This document shows positions 44,727 to 55,989 of a stretch of 64,000 nt of DNA, one piece after another. Position 1 is the first letter of the stretch; every line of letters starts with the position of its first letter. Source of the stretch: Excoecaria cochinchinensis (taxonomy: Eukaryota; Streptophyta; Magnoliopsida; Malpighiales; Euphorbiaceae); contig CANTUQ010000037.1 in assembly GCA_947683425.1 (NCBI GenBank), positions 6,526,501 to 6,590,500 of the forward strand, given 5' to 3'. The notes beneath the pieces were generated by a model. It made no database searches. It was given only the letters and a program-made list of their open reading frames with translations, and was not told where the DNA came from. Both the position numbers and the translations under genes were made by a program.

Positions 44727-44940
44727 ACATGTTATCATTTATGGAAAGAAACACATTATTGATAAGATTTTGACATTCCCAAAACTTGATGAATTATCAT
44801 TTAGGAAATGCGTTTTAAAAAAAGCAACGAGGTACGTATTATCATTTATGGAAAGAAATTCATTATTATAAGATTTTGGTATTCCCATAACTTGATGCAG
44901 ATATCATTTAGAAAATGCATTTTTAAGAAAGTAACGAGAA
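44727..44940. repeat. tandem duplication, 107-bp period, after the viral protease
   Basis: ATCATTTATGGAAAGAAA starts at 44734 and again at 44841, and the following bases match with small changes (GAAATGCG against GAAAATGC). A local duplication within the virus copy. Confidence 0.85.
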
Positions 44941-45344
44941 AATTTTCCTTTTGTGCAAGGTGAAACTTATGTTGCTTTTGAAAGAACACAATTCCAGATC
45001 CTAAACATTCCAAAATGTAAATTACAATTTGGTTTTTACCCTATAATTTTTTTTGATTTGTGTGAATTTATACCTTGTGAAACCGCTTTTAGAGTGCAAG
45101 CACAATGTGGTGATACTTGGGTAGATCGATTGTTTGAAGATGAGTCGTGCTTTAGAACACAAAATGAAATGAAAAAACCTATAACACAAAGCACCCAGGT
45201 GAAAGGAACAAAATGGAAAAAGTTTTTGGTCAAATTGGCTAATAATTTTAGTGATAATCTGCTAAAATTATGGATTCTAAATGGTATAATCGCCAAATTA
45301 TAACTAAAAGATCCCAATAAGATCATTAGGACTAAAAATATAAC

Positions 45345-46180
45345 TTGTACAGAAGAAATGATTAAGGAATTTGATAAACAAATTCCTAAATTGCTTGAGA
45401 AAGGTTTAATAAGAGATAATGTCAATCCACATTCTAGTCCAGCTTTTATAGTAATTAACCATGCAGAACAGGTGTGAGAAAAGGCATGAATGGTTATATA
45501 CTATCGTCTGGTAAATCAAGCTACCAAAGATGATGGCTATAAGATTCCTACTGCAGGAGATGTTATAAATTGGGCAAGTCTTAAACAACCTTCCATTTTT
45601 TCTAAATTTGACTTGAAAAATAGTTATTGGCAAGTAAAAATGGAAGAAACCTCAATACCCTTAATAGCGTTCAATGCTTCTTAAGAAATGTATGAATGGC
45701 GATTTATGCCATTCGGACTGAAAAATGCCCCAGGCATCTTTCAATGCAAAATAGATAATGCATTTAAAGCATTTAAAAAGTGTTGTATGGTCTATATAAA
45801 TAATGTGCTAATTCTCAGTAACACTAAAGAAGAACATATAAGTCACCTTGAATAAGTGACTGATGTTTTTCAAAAGGAAAGTATGATTCTATCTAAAAGA
45901 AAGATAGAATGGCTTAAAGAAAAGGTAAAGTTTTGGGGAATTGAAATTGCAAAAGGTAAGATTTGGCTACAAAGTCATATTTTTGAAAAAATCATTCAGT
46001 ACCCAGGTGAATTGGAGGATAGAAAGCTAGTGTAAAGATTTTGCAGACTTGCTAACTATGCTAGATAATTCGTGAAAAGTTTATCCAAATAATTAGAAAG
46101 GATAGCTAAGAAAACATCAAATGAAAAATCATTGGTATTGGGATAATGAAGACATTTAAGCTATGATTTAAGTAAAGAAA
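45345..46180 (+). pseudogene. pararetroviral reverse transcriptase, inactive
   Basis: Pieces in two frames: PHSSPAFIVI near 45435, then YYRLVNQATKDDGYKIPTAG, FSKFDLKNSYWQVKMEE and MPFGLKNAPGIFQ. The catalytic motif reads YINNVLI, with Asn at both positions where the family carries the two metal-binding Asp residues, so polymerase activity is excluded. TAA at 45682-45684, TAA near 45854 and others interrupt it. Reverse transcriptase of this type copies the viral pregenomic RNA. Confidence 0.85.
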
Positions 46181-46189
46181 AGAATTAAA

Positions 46190-46615
46190 AATCTTTCTTG
46201 TTTAAATTTACCTTATGATGCAGATGAGTTGGTCTTAGAGATAAATGTTTCAAATAATAGTTGGGGTGTAGTTTTAAAAATAAAATAAAGAAAACTAGAA
46301 CCTATCTGTAAGTATTGGTTTAGGAGTTTCAAAAGTGCAGAACTGAATTATCCAATCCATGAAAAAGAAATACTAGCTGCAAAAAAATGGTATAAATTTT
46401 TTTATATTTTATTAACACCAAAGAAGTTCACTCTTTGGATAGATTCAACTTATGTAAAAAGGTTCATGAATCTTAATTTTAAAGAAATTGGACAAACTAG
46501 ACTTATAAGGTTGTAAGAATGGCTTACCTATTACAAGTTTGATATTGAATATATTCCTTCTAATAAAAATGTGATAGCTGACTCTTTTTCATGTGAACTT
46601 TCTAATCTTGTAGAC
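46190..46615 (+). pseudogene. pararetroviral RNase H, interrupted
   Basis: Reads ELVLEINVSNNSWGVVL, then AELNYPIHEKEILAAKKWY, LWIDSTYVKRF and YKFDIEYIPSNKNVIADSF, the RNase H layout of retroelements. Stops near 46287 and 46515. The first catalytic position reads Asn where Asp is usual. Confidence 0.82.
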
Positions 46616-46629
46616 GAATACTGTTGCTA

Positions 46630-48630
46630 TAAACAAAACATGCTGGGTATGTAAGAGGAAAGGGCATCCGAAGAGGGAATGTACTCTTAAGGCAAATAGG
46701 AAAGAGCAAGAAGGCAAAGGCCCTGGTCCTATAGGGATGAAAAGAAAAATAGATGCATCAAGAGATGATATCTATTAGTTGTGTAAGTGACTTGGACATT
46801 TTGCTTCAGAATGCCTAAGAAAGCTACCAACGAGTTTGAAAGAACTGGTCAACCCAAAAAGGGAAGATGTCAAGGCTAAGAAGGGCATAGCCAAGAGTGA
46901 AAATCAAAACCTTTGCAAGAGAAATCTTAGGTCTAAAAGGACAATAAAACCCCAGACTTTTTTGATAAAGTTGCTTCAACACATAGAGTAACAAAAGAAA
47001 AAGTCTTGCAATGGAGGGCTAAGATACATGCCAAAAATGAAAAGGAAAAAGGCAATTTGGAAAGTCCTGAAAGCCCAACTTCTTCATAGAAGAATGGCAT
47101 ATTAAGCTTTAAAATTTTAAAATGTGATATTTCAGGTCACGAGGTCGACGAAAGTGCCAGTGAGTCCCAAGGGATTCCAAACCAAACTTCTGAAGGGAAG
47201 GAGTTTGCAAATAACTCTAGAGAAGATTTTTTTATTATTATTTAATAGATGATCTTCTCAAAGATGGTCCATAAATTATGAGAACCATCTAGTAAATATG
47301 AATTAAAAGTAAAGTATTTAGCACTAAAATGGGAACAACAACCAATCCCACCATCTTGGAAGCAATTCGTAAATTCTCAAAAGGAATTTGGTAATGAAAG
47401 TTACAAACAAGAGTTTGACAAACCTATTGATCAAATTCTTGAAAAAAAGAGCTAGTATTTTTCACAAATTATCAAAGGTCTTGGTCTTTCAAAAGACGAA
47501 TCTTTTTTATACGCAAGTCTACGAGGAGGACTCATAAAAATAGATTTTCAGCAACTTGAACATTTGTAGATGAAGTTGTATCCTACACCATGAAACTAGA
47601 GTAGGAGTTTTGTTGCTACCTAGCAGAAGAAAATGAGTTCCTTCAACAAGTTTCAGAAAGGATGAGGCTTCTTGATAAACTGACTCAACTACTTTGTGAA
47701 AATGTCAAGTATACTATTAAAAAGAAGATAATTGATTCTATAGATCACTTGTTGCAAGAGTGTTCTATGTTGCACCCTTATCTGCATTGGCATTCATATA
47801 GAAAACTAATTTTAAGATTAAATACAGAAAGAATTGTAAAAATTATCTATTTCATAGAAGCAGGACTGGCATAAATAATTGAGATTGATTTAGAAGATAT
47901 TTTCGCATGTTCATTACTTTCAGGGATTGTACAAGTTGCTATAAATGTGATAAAAAAAATTACAAAGATTGTTTCATTCCAAATCCTTAGTATAGTCATG
48001 GAGTATCAAGAGGATGGTAAAGTTTAATATCCTTATTAACTATGGGCTTTGCATCCTATTTCAGCACGAGAACTTGTAGAACGCCAAAAGGTTAATAGTC
48101 AATCTTTAAAATTAGATTGGAAAAAGTATGAAGAAACTAAGATTATTAACCAGGTGTTTCAAATTGAGTTTCTTAAGTTTGCACTAGAAGGAGTTATTCC
48201 TTATCCAGAATAATGTACCATTAGAGATGGTAGAACCAGAACAATGTACCCTTAGAGATGGTGGAATTTTTGTTACTATCTAGTATAAAGATCTTCCTTA
48301 TCCAGAAAAACTTTAAGGAATGGTTCGAGGCAAGCAACAAGCAGAGGAATTACTTTTAAGGCTAAAGGAAGGCATCCCTAGCCTAGATTTCAAGTCTGAA
48401 ACCTCTAAGACTTTGGAGAAGGTGGCCAACTATTGTGAAAGGCACCTTGAAGAATAGATGAAGATAATCCCAAAGAAAGATGATGAATTAAATTGGAATA
48501 TCAGAATCAGAGAACAACAATGCAGTGATACATCATTCATGACGGCAGCCTTAGCAAGAATAATTGAGGCAAAAGATAAGGTGGCATCCACTTTGCCATG
48601 TGTCTATATATTATAAAGTTACTTTTTATC
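46630..48630 (+). pseudogene. pararetroviral downstream coding remnants with two zinc knuckles
   Basis: Right after RNase H one frame reads CWVCKRKGHPKREC, then after a basic linker an incomplete second knuckle LCK*LGHFASEC (asterisk marks a stop). Farther on, broken frames give long helical, Lys/Glu-rich pieces (about 47330-47590, 47662-47874, 48060-48215 and 48320-48600). None was matched to a known viral protein. Position suggests a capsid-related or transactivator-like gene, but that is inference only. Confidence 0.5.
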
Positions 48631-48639
48631 TTACCTTAT

Positions 48640-49455
48640 CTATAAGATAAGAAATCTTATGAATTATTATAGGTAGTTGGAAAATGGGACCAAAGACACC
48701 AGCTGTTATTGTGCCTTTTTTAATTATTGCTTTACTTTTGAACTGGCAAACAATATTAAAGGCATCAACTTTGTATCATAAATACCCTTCAGTACTCAGT
48801 TTTGAAGGAAGAAGAAATAAAATTTGAAATTCCATATGTGAGCTTTACATGTTGAGAAATATTTTCCTATTGTATACCTTGAAAATCTCCAAAACGGTCT
48901 GTGAGAAAGGAGTGTTGCAGTAAGACCCGTAAGACAAAGAAAAAATGGTAGCCATTACATAGAAGAACCTTCCAGCCTTTGAGGTGTCTCTAGTGATAAG
49001 AACGGAGAAAAAGCTTAAGCCATCACAAAAGTTTGGTGGACCTCAATTCACAAGTAAGGTATATGTTCAACCTTTTTATGATTATATGTCTTCTAATATT
49101 GAAAGTGTTGTAGAAAGATTGTGTTTAATATATTTTACTAATAGAAACCAAGTGTTGTATCTAAGAAAGAAATTAATATCAAGTAGTAGAGAAATTGTTG
49201 AAATACATGTAGTTAATCATAATGAGTATTATGATTAGCATATGAGAACTTTAACTTTGTTTAATATTATTATTAGATTCTTGGATGAATTGCTAGTAGA
49301 AAATAACTTTTGATGTCCAGTAATTGTCAATTTCTTGATTGTTTCTAGGTAGATCATGAAGTAGACAAGGATTCAATAATAAGATTGTTAAATACTATTG
49401 TGGATCACATTAATTCTTTAAAAGGAGCTTTTGAAAAATTTAAAATAACATAGAA
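48640..49455 (+). other. virus-derived DNA without recognised protein
   Basis: Contains one 84-codon frame (48984-49238) starting at TTG or later, without known motif, and many stops. It lies between the last viral coding pieces and the right intergenic copy, so it is probably the viral 3' region. Confidence 0.4.
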
Positions 49456-49912
49456 AGTTTTTCATAACGTTTAGAAGAATTGACTCTAAGACATAGTAAG
49501 TTCGAGAATCATTTTCTGAAGAACATAGAGCTTTTGAGTTTCATTTCAAGTTTTATATACTTTAATGAATATGAAAAATTAAGGAAAGTTCGAAACTTCA
49601 AAATCCAATCTCCAAAATAGATCTCAGAGTAGTTCTATAATTACACTTAAATGAGTTAAAATTCTTAATGTAGAACATGTTCGCCTTCAATTGGTATCAA
49701 AGTCTTGTTAAAATATTTTAGAGTAATTTGAATGTATTGAAAAAGAAAAGTAAGTTTTGAAAGGAAAAAATTGAATTAGGATAATACAACAAATTCTAAA
49801 AATTTAGAGAACACGCAGGAATCTAATAAGGAGTAAAATTAAAGTACAAAAATCAAATGTATAGTTTTCAAAGTTTAGGATTCAATTAGAAAAAGTTAAA
49901 TAGTTGAGGGAC
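49456..49912 (+). repeat. right direct copy of the viral intergenic block
   Basis: Matches 36553-37013 in order: GTTTAGAAGAATTG, then GAGAATCATTTTC, TTGGTATCAAAG, GAACACGCAGGAATCTAATA. It marks the terminal redundancy of the integrated virus. Confidence 0.8.
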
Positions 49913-50046
49913 CTAAATTTATATTTTTCGAATAAAATTATATAATTTTATTCTTATTAAAAAAAATATTGGATTGGACAAATGTTAGAAATTCTTTTTT
50001 ATTCCTAAAAGACAATAAATTAATATTTTGTGCACGGAAAAACTAA

Positions 50047-50775
50047 GGTAGTGCTTGAAATAAATGAATTCCATAAAATTTTATGAAATTTATTTGTAAT
50101 TCTTATTTTTCATGCTTGAAATGTAAAAAAAATAGGAATTGAATTCGAATTCAATTCCATGAAATTTATTATACTTTCACCAAATCCATCAAAATAAGTG
50201 ACATTTGCAAATGAATTTCATATTTTTAAGAGCTAAAGTTGAAAAAACTATAATACACTCTTGATCATTTGTTATAAATAAATTACTTTTATGCAACTAA
50301 TGTAATCTGTTATTTTTTCTCGTTCATCACTATTCTTCTCCCTCTCCTATCACTATTCTTCTGTTACCCAAAACCACCATCACCAGATTTTGACTCGTCT
50401 CCTTTGGATTTTTACTGACTAGTTTAATTCGGTATGTACGGTTTTTTTTATTGAGAGTAATTGAAATTGAAAGAAGATATCAAAATTGAGAGTAATTAAA
50501 TTAATAATAAATTTTAAAAGGATGATTAATGATTGTTAATTTTTTTTATTGGAAGTAACTGAAAAAAGATATCAAAATTGGCATTAATAATATTTTAGTA
50601 AATAAAATAGAAATAAATTCATTTATTCATTTATTTCAATTATAAAAATAAGAAATTTATTTTCAATTTTATATTTTAATAATTTTATTACAAACACAAA
50701 AATTTATTTATAAATAAATTTCATATGTAAATTAATTTTACAAATTGAATTTATATGTTTCAATCGGATACTACC
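50047..50775. mobile_element. PIF/Harbinger-like MITE, 729 bp, upstream of IBR5
   Basis: Ends GGTAGTGCTTGAAATAAATG (left) and GGTAGTATCCGATTGAAACA (right, minus strand) are imperfect inverted repeats. They are flanked by TAA on both sides (50044-50046, 50776-50778), fitting the 3-bp TWA duplication of this superfamily. The interior is AT-rich and non-coding. Bases 49913-50043 are AT-rich and unassigned. Confidence 0.65.
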
Positions 50776-50991
50776 TAAATAAAAATTCAGAAGTGAATTC
50801 TCTAAAAAAAAAAAAAAATCAAATCAGACGTGAAAAAGAAAGTCATAAAAGACTGTTCATATCAGATATACCTATCAAAACAATCAAAACCCAATCTGCG
50901 AGTCCTTAAGATTCTCAATCAATCAATAACTCAACTAGTTTTTTCATCTGATCATCTCTTCCCCAGCCCCCTGTCCCCAATAACACGCATC

Positions 50992-50999
50992 TATAAATA
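50992..50999 (+). promoter_or_regulatory. IBR5: TATA box of IBR5
   Basis: TATAAATA 132 bases before the start codon, in a stretch that turns CT-rich downstream, typical of plant 5' leaders (51000-51120). Confidence 0.7.
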
Positions 51000-51123
51000 C
51001 TCTCTCTCCCCTATAACCAATCCGTTTTCTCATCCCATCACCAAAATCTTCGAATATCTCCAATCCTATTCACAATTCAAAATCTTTGATTTCCTTTGCT
51101 GATTCTGTCAAACTAAATCTTTG

Positions 51124-54100
51124 ATGAGGAAGAGGGAGAGAGAGAATCCATGCGGGGTTTGCGGGCACTACCACAAATACGAGGAAGGTGAGGTTTGTGG
51201 GATTTGCGGCCACCGAATGCCGGAAGCCACCCAGAAATCGCCGCTTCATGTCAGTGCTTTCCCCTCAGAGATCTTGCCGGAGTTTCTCTATCTTGGTAGC
51301 TACGATAACGCCTCTCGCTCTGAGCTTCTCAAAACCCAGGGGATTTCTCGCGTTCTCAATGTATAAAGATCCTAAATTTATCGCTTTCATTCCTTTCTTT
51401 TTCCAATGCTATTTTGCAATCCCTTAATGGATCATGGACTGATCTTAGTGAGGTATACTAGATGCTTGCTATGTTATGATTTAGCTTCATGTAATTGAAA
51501 TTGATTCAAAAGTTTAATGTTTGTCATGTTCTAACTAATTGGAGCTAAGCATAGATGATTCTTTAGCCATGCAGTTTTGGCAATGGCTTTTTTCCTTAGT
51601 GGTGCCAGTTTTTAGTGTTTTGGGATAATGGAAGAGTGAAAATTATAGAGATATTTCGTTAAAGCTGTGAGGCTGTGCATGTTGTATACATGGTATAGTG
51701 CTTGGTGGTGAAAAAGAGTAAATCTTTTATTTGAGAATGGCACTGAAGGAGTTGAAGGTTAAATCTTTTTCTCAGAATGGCATAAAAGACGGGTAAGTAT
51801 GCCACTTGATACACCAAACTGGTAGGGATTGGGGTTGTGATTTTGTGTAGCATTGGGGAGTCATTGCCTATGGTCTTTGATTTGTTATCTTTTCCGGACA
51901 AAAGATACAGTTTTATAAAAGAGGATTATGCAAGTGGAGGAGAAAAACTTGATGTGAAGTGATGTATGAGCTAACATTTAGAATGTAAATGATGGTGTAA
52001 ACTTTAGTTCCCAAGTTTCGCTATTCTTTCATCAGTTTTAAATTGTAGGAACACTTACTGATTTCTTTCTTCACACTAGATCTAACAAGTTCATATTAAC
52101 GAAAGTAGCATTTTGGGAGAAAACAAGAGCCCAGATTTGATGTGTACAATTTATTTTATTTTATTTTTTCTCTTTTTCTTTTCTTTCTGCATTCTTAGAT
52201 AAATATGTTAAATTTCCTTATGATAGATCCATGTGAATTTCTTCCATAGTTATATCTTTTTTATTGCTATAAGTTCATAATCAATAATTCTCTATTCTTT
52301 GATTTGTAGCCGTACTTCAGTTTCTAGATATAAAAAGAGATCTGCAATATCCTCACATCAAGTGATTTGTCTTTATGTAGACAGTTCCAGCTTGTCAAAA
52401 TCTGTACAAGAATTCATTCACCTACCATTGCCTACAAGATGACAAAACTTTACAATTTGATGATGCAATTCAATTTTTAGGTGGGTTATCTGTGGTGAAT
52501 TATGAAATTTATCTGGTATTTTGCATCCTTGTTGGCTCCTCTTCCCCTCAATCCTATTACTATAGGGTTCCTTGAAAAAATGGACTCGAGAAATATACAC
52601 TCATCTTTCTATTGTGCTTTTTAAAATCTTTAGAAAGGATCAGGGCATAACTGTTTGATTCCAGTGTGTTTGTGCCTATTACCTCGGTACCCTGTGTTGG
52701 TGCAAGCATGTTCAAATTTCTAGATGTATATCTTTTTTGCTTTCCTCATTTAAATATAGTGATTATGATCTTGCATTAACATCTCACGGATCAAGCATTT
52801 ATAACTTAGCAACTTTCTTGAGGTATAATGTCTATCAATCTGTCACTTTTACTGGTTGAGGAAAGAATTAAGTTGGTAATAATGTGCAGAAAAATGATCA
52901 AGAGTGAAAATGTTTACTAATAATCTGTGTTGATATAATCAGAAATAACCAACGTGTTTTGGTTGAATTATAACTACTATATGTGAATAGAATATGCTTT
53001 CTGAAGAATTCCTTTTTGAGATAGTTTATTTAAATAATTTCCTCACAGTCAAACAATTTTTCTGTTAATTTTGGTAAACTGCATTGGTTGCCAATTAAAT
53101 TCGCACTTTTCTTTTTCATATTAGCAATCTTCACTTTTTTATGGAGCTTGGAGCATAAGTCACAACATTTTTCTTTTTGCAGAGCAATGTGAAAGGGATA
53201 AGGCTCGTGTTCTTGTGCATTGCATGTCAGGGAAAAATAGGTAGGGTGTGACTGAAAATTATGTATTTCTTCCTCTTTCCCTTTTCTGGTTAAGTACAAA
53301 AGTATGCATAGAATGGAACCCAGTTGATCCTATTTTGGTGCTTTTTGTGAAGACATTGTGAGGCTATTGGTAGCTCTTGAGAAATTATTGGTGCATTTAA
53401 ATTTATTGTTTGGGTTAATGATTAGTCTGGTTTTTGACAGGTCTCCAGCCATTGTTATAGCTTACTTGATGAAGTCCAAAGGATGGAGGCTTTCACAAAG
53501 TTACCAGTGGGTGAAGGAGCGGAGACCATCTGTTGACTTAACACAGGGTATGTATATCACAATGTTTGTCTTCCATATTTAATGGAAAGAATGTATAGTC
53601 AAATGTTTGATATGTTCTATTTAACTTATTGCAAGTACGTTTTAAGTGAAGGATCCCCAATAAGTTACAGAACTCTAGTATGCTATACCGAAATTTAAAG
53701 TATTTCTGGAATTTTTAAAAACTATTGAACTGCATATTCATTAGATTCTATTTTCTTAACCGACTTTGACTCTCTCCTTCTCTGATTCTATTTTCAAATT
53801 CATCTGATTGTGATACTTCTCATCCCATCTAAGTTGGTACCCTCCTTCAGGGTGTCAAAATTTTTTTCAGAAGTCAGCTTTTGCATTTTTGATGTAAATT
53901 TGTTTCCCACAAAACACTTGCCACATATCCCATTTTCACTCTACTTGTGATTTTCAGCTGTGTACCAGCAGTTGCAGGAGTATGAGCAAAAGATTTTTGG
54001 ATCAGCTGAAAGCAATAGCCCTGCCCTGCCAGTTTTCCAACCTGCAGGCATGACATCCTTTAGCTTTGGCTTCCCAAAGGCTAACCATCCAGTTCCTGCT

Positions 54101-54268
54101 CCAGCTTTCAACAGTACTAATGCCACCTCGATATTTTCCCGTCCTCTGGATATTCCTCCACATGAGTTCCAGTTCGGAGCTGGTCATCCTCAAAACAGTA
54201 CAACTGACAGCCCCTTTGTTGCCAATCCACCAAACCCAAATGGTGGCGACATTTCAATGGATACATGA
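51124..54268 (+). CDS. IBR5: dual-specificity protein phosphatase IBR5-like, five exons, 270 aa
   Basis: Coding exons 51124-51360, 52381-52480, 53183-53240, 53441-53547 and 53958-54268. All introns are GT-AG and phases match, giving 813 bases. ATG 51124 is chosen because MRKRERENPC is the conserved start of IBR5. The N-terminus has a small Cys-pair domain (CGVCGHYHKY, CGICGHRMP). The phosphatase domain (about residues 45-185) has the active site HCMSGKNRSPA (CX5R complete), ending PSVDLTQ. The tail is Pro/Phe-rich (FSFGFPK, PPHEFQFGAG) and ends GGDISMDT. In Arabidopsis IBR5 dephosphorylates MPK12 and promotes auxin and ABA responses. Length is close to the Arabidopsis protein (257 aa by memory). 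No defect was seen; it is the only intact host gene here. Confidence 0.95.
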
Positions 54269-55514
54269 ATTTGAGCTCGCATTTGCCCGATGGGATCAAC
54301 GTTTCTGGAAAGTTGAACAAGTTCCCCAAAGTTGAAAACTGCAAATAGCTTCTTGGCTTTAGTATCAGGTGTGCTATACTCTGTGATATACAAGAATGTT
54401 GATCTAATGCAAGATGAGAGCTGTTTTGTGATTTGGTGCAGTATGAGTGCTAAAATATACTGTACTGCTGCTGCTTGCAAGAATAGGATGGATAATCACA
54501 TGAATACCCAGGAAAACTATAGTCATAAATATGTTTACACCAACTGATTTGGTTTTGAACAGCAAATCCATAACTTTCTCTTCTTTTGGTCATTCCCATT
54601 ACTTTCCCCACCTATTTAAGGCATAAATCTTGAATTTTTTGCATAACAATTTGTTCTCGTTTTAATTTTTCACTTCTTGATATTTGCTTCCTGATAGCCT
54701 GGTTGCATCTTGGTGAAAAATTAAAGACAATAACGAGAAAATGGATAGCTGTTACAAGCTAAATTAGCGGACAACTTCTCTTCAACTTGCCATGCCATTT
54801 ATATTCCTTAAATTGGTTAAGAAGACGTTTTATGGATTTTCATCATCTGTGAAAGTGAAGGATATGATCATTCAAATAATACATAATTGAAGTTGATTTT
54901 AAGAAGGTCAATATATGATTTTTTTTCCCAAACTATTACCTTTTAACATATTAGCTTTTGAACCTCTAAATTATTCGAACATCAAATTATTTATAAACTT
55001 GTTTAAAAATGTGGGTAATACTTCTCATACTATTAAAAATATTATATTATTTTCAAAATTTGTTAAAATTATCGAATTATTCTCCTATTTTGTTCACGCG
55101 CTACATGTACATAGTTTTAATATGCTTTTCATTAAGTAACATGTACTCTTATAAGTAATTTGACATTTTTAACAAATTCAAAAGGTAATTTGATACAATT
55201 AGTTTAGGTGAATAATATTTTTAACAATGATAGTTTAGGGAAAAATTTATATATATATTATTCCATTTTAAGTTAAAATGTGCATGAGCGATTAATTTTT
55301 AGTTTTCATTTTTAACTACATACAAATATAAATCTTAATACCACTACATATTGCTACAAATCAAACATTTAACTTCTATTTACAGTAGATTTTAGCTAAT
55401 TCTTCATTATTAGAATATGTAATCTGCTACATATTGCTAATAAACATATATATCTATGCTAATAAATACATATATCTATTACTATTTTTTTTTTGAATAA
55501 CAACAAATTATTAC
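54269..55514. other. IBR5 3' region and AT-rich intergenic DNA
   Basis: The first 200-300 bases are the probable 3' untranslated region. No certain polyadenylation signal was fixed. The rest is AT-rich with short meaningless frames. Nothing else recognised. Confidence 0.5.
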
Positions 55515-55519
55515 CTAAT

Positions 55520-55960
55520 TGATAACCGGGCTCTCTATCCAAGAGTTCGGTAACCAGGCTCTTCCGGACATCCACCACGTTAACAGTTCGGAATCAGCAT
55601 ATGGAAAGTCATCATTTGCGAAAATTTTTCAGATATTCAACAAATCCTGATTACATAATAATGGAAAGTATCTAGAATCACTCAACAAATTTTTGCAAAT
55701 CATGAATCAAGCACCAATCAAGGAATTAGAGTGATTTTCTCCTAATTGGAATCTTATTTCCTATTCTGCCTATGGAAAGAGCTCTATATAAAGGAAATGA
55801 ACGGGTATGTTTTCCTCTCTCTGAAATTTTTACAACAAATATACCTTAGTCAATTTACTGACTTGATCATCGGAGCTTCCATTATTGGAATCCCGTTGGT
55901 TTTCTTGAGTTTTTCAGGTGATCTATTCAAGAGGACGCTACAAGAAGTCTCACTGTCATC
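55520..55960 (+). repeat. 5' LTR of the second Tat element (right edge approximate)
   Basis: Starts TGATAACCGGGCTCTC. Has a TATATAAAG box near 55784. The end is uncertain because the matching LTR is truncated and no clear primer site follows. TCATCA at 55956-55961 is the best candidate. Confidence 0.65.
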
Positions 55961-55989
55961 ACTTCCGATCCCTATTATCTAGGGATATT

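Larger units (their letters stand above)
35758..49912 (+). mobile_element. endogenous pararetrovirus (Caulimoviridae-like), rearranged, with later insertions
   Basis: The protein remnants read in plus order: CCHC coat-like segment, movement-protein-like segment, DTGS protease, reverse transcriptase, RNase H, further zinc knuckles. No integrase is present. A 450-bp non-coding block with a TGGTATCAAA primer-site-like core occurs in direct orientation at both ends (36537-37013 and about 49456-49912) and twice inverted at the left (35758-36208, 36209-36536). From 36791 to the matching base 49692, minus the copia element and the 270-bp remnant, is about 7.85 kb, a genome length for this family. 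Stops and shifts occur throughout, so it is an inert old integrant. Confidence 0.8.

Noticed and set aside
36553..49912. Reading the direct intergenic blocks as LTRs of a retrotransposon
   Set aside because: They lack TG...CA ends and a target duplication, carry the primer-like site inside the repeat, and no integrase lies between them; a pararetrovirus explains this better.
54915..55139. 74-codon frame downstream of IBR5
   Set aside because: AT-rich, low complexity (Ile/Phe/Asn), no motif.
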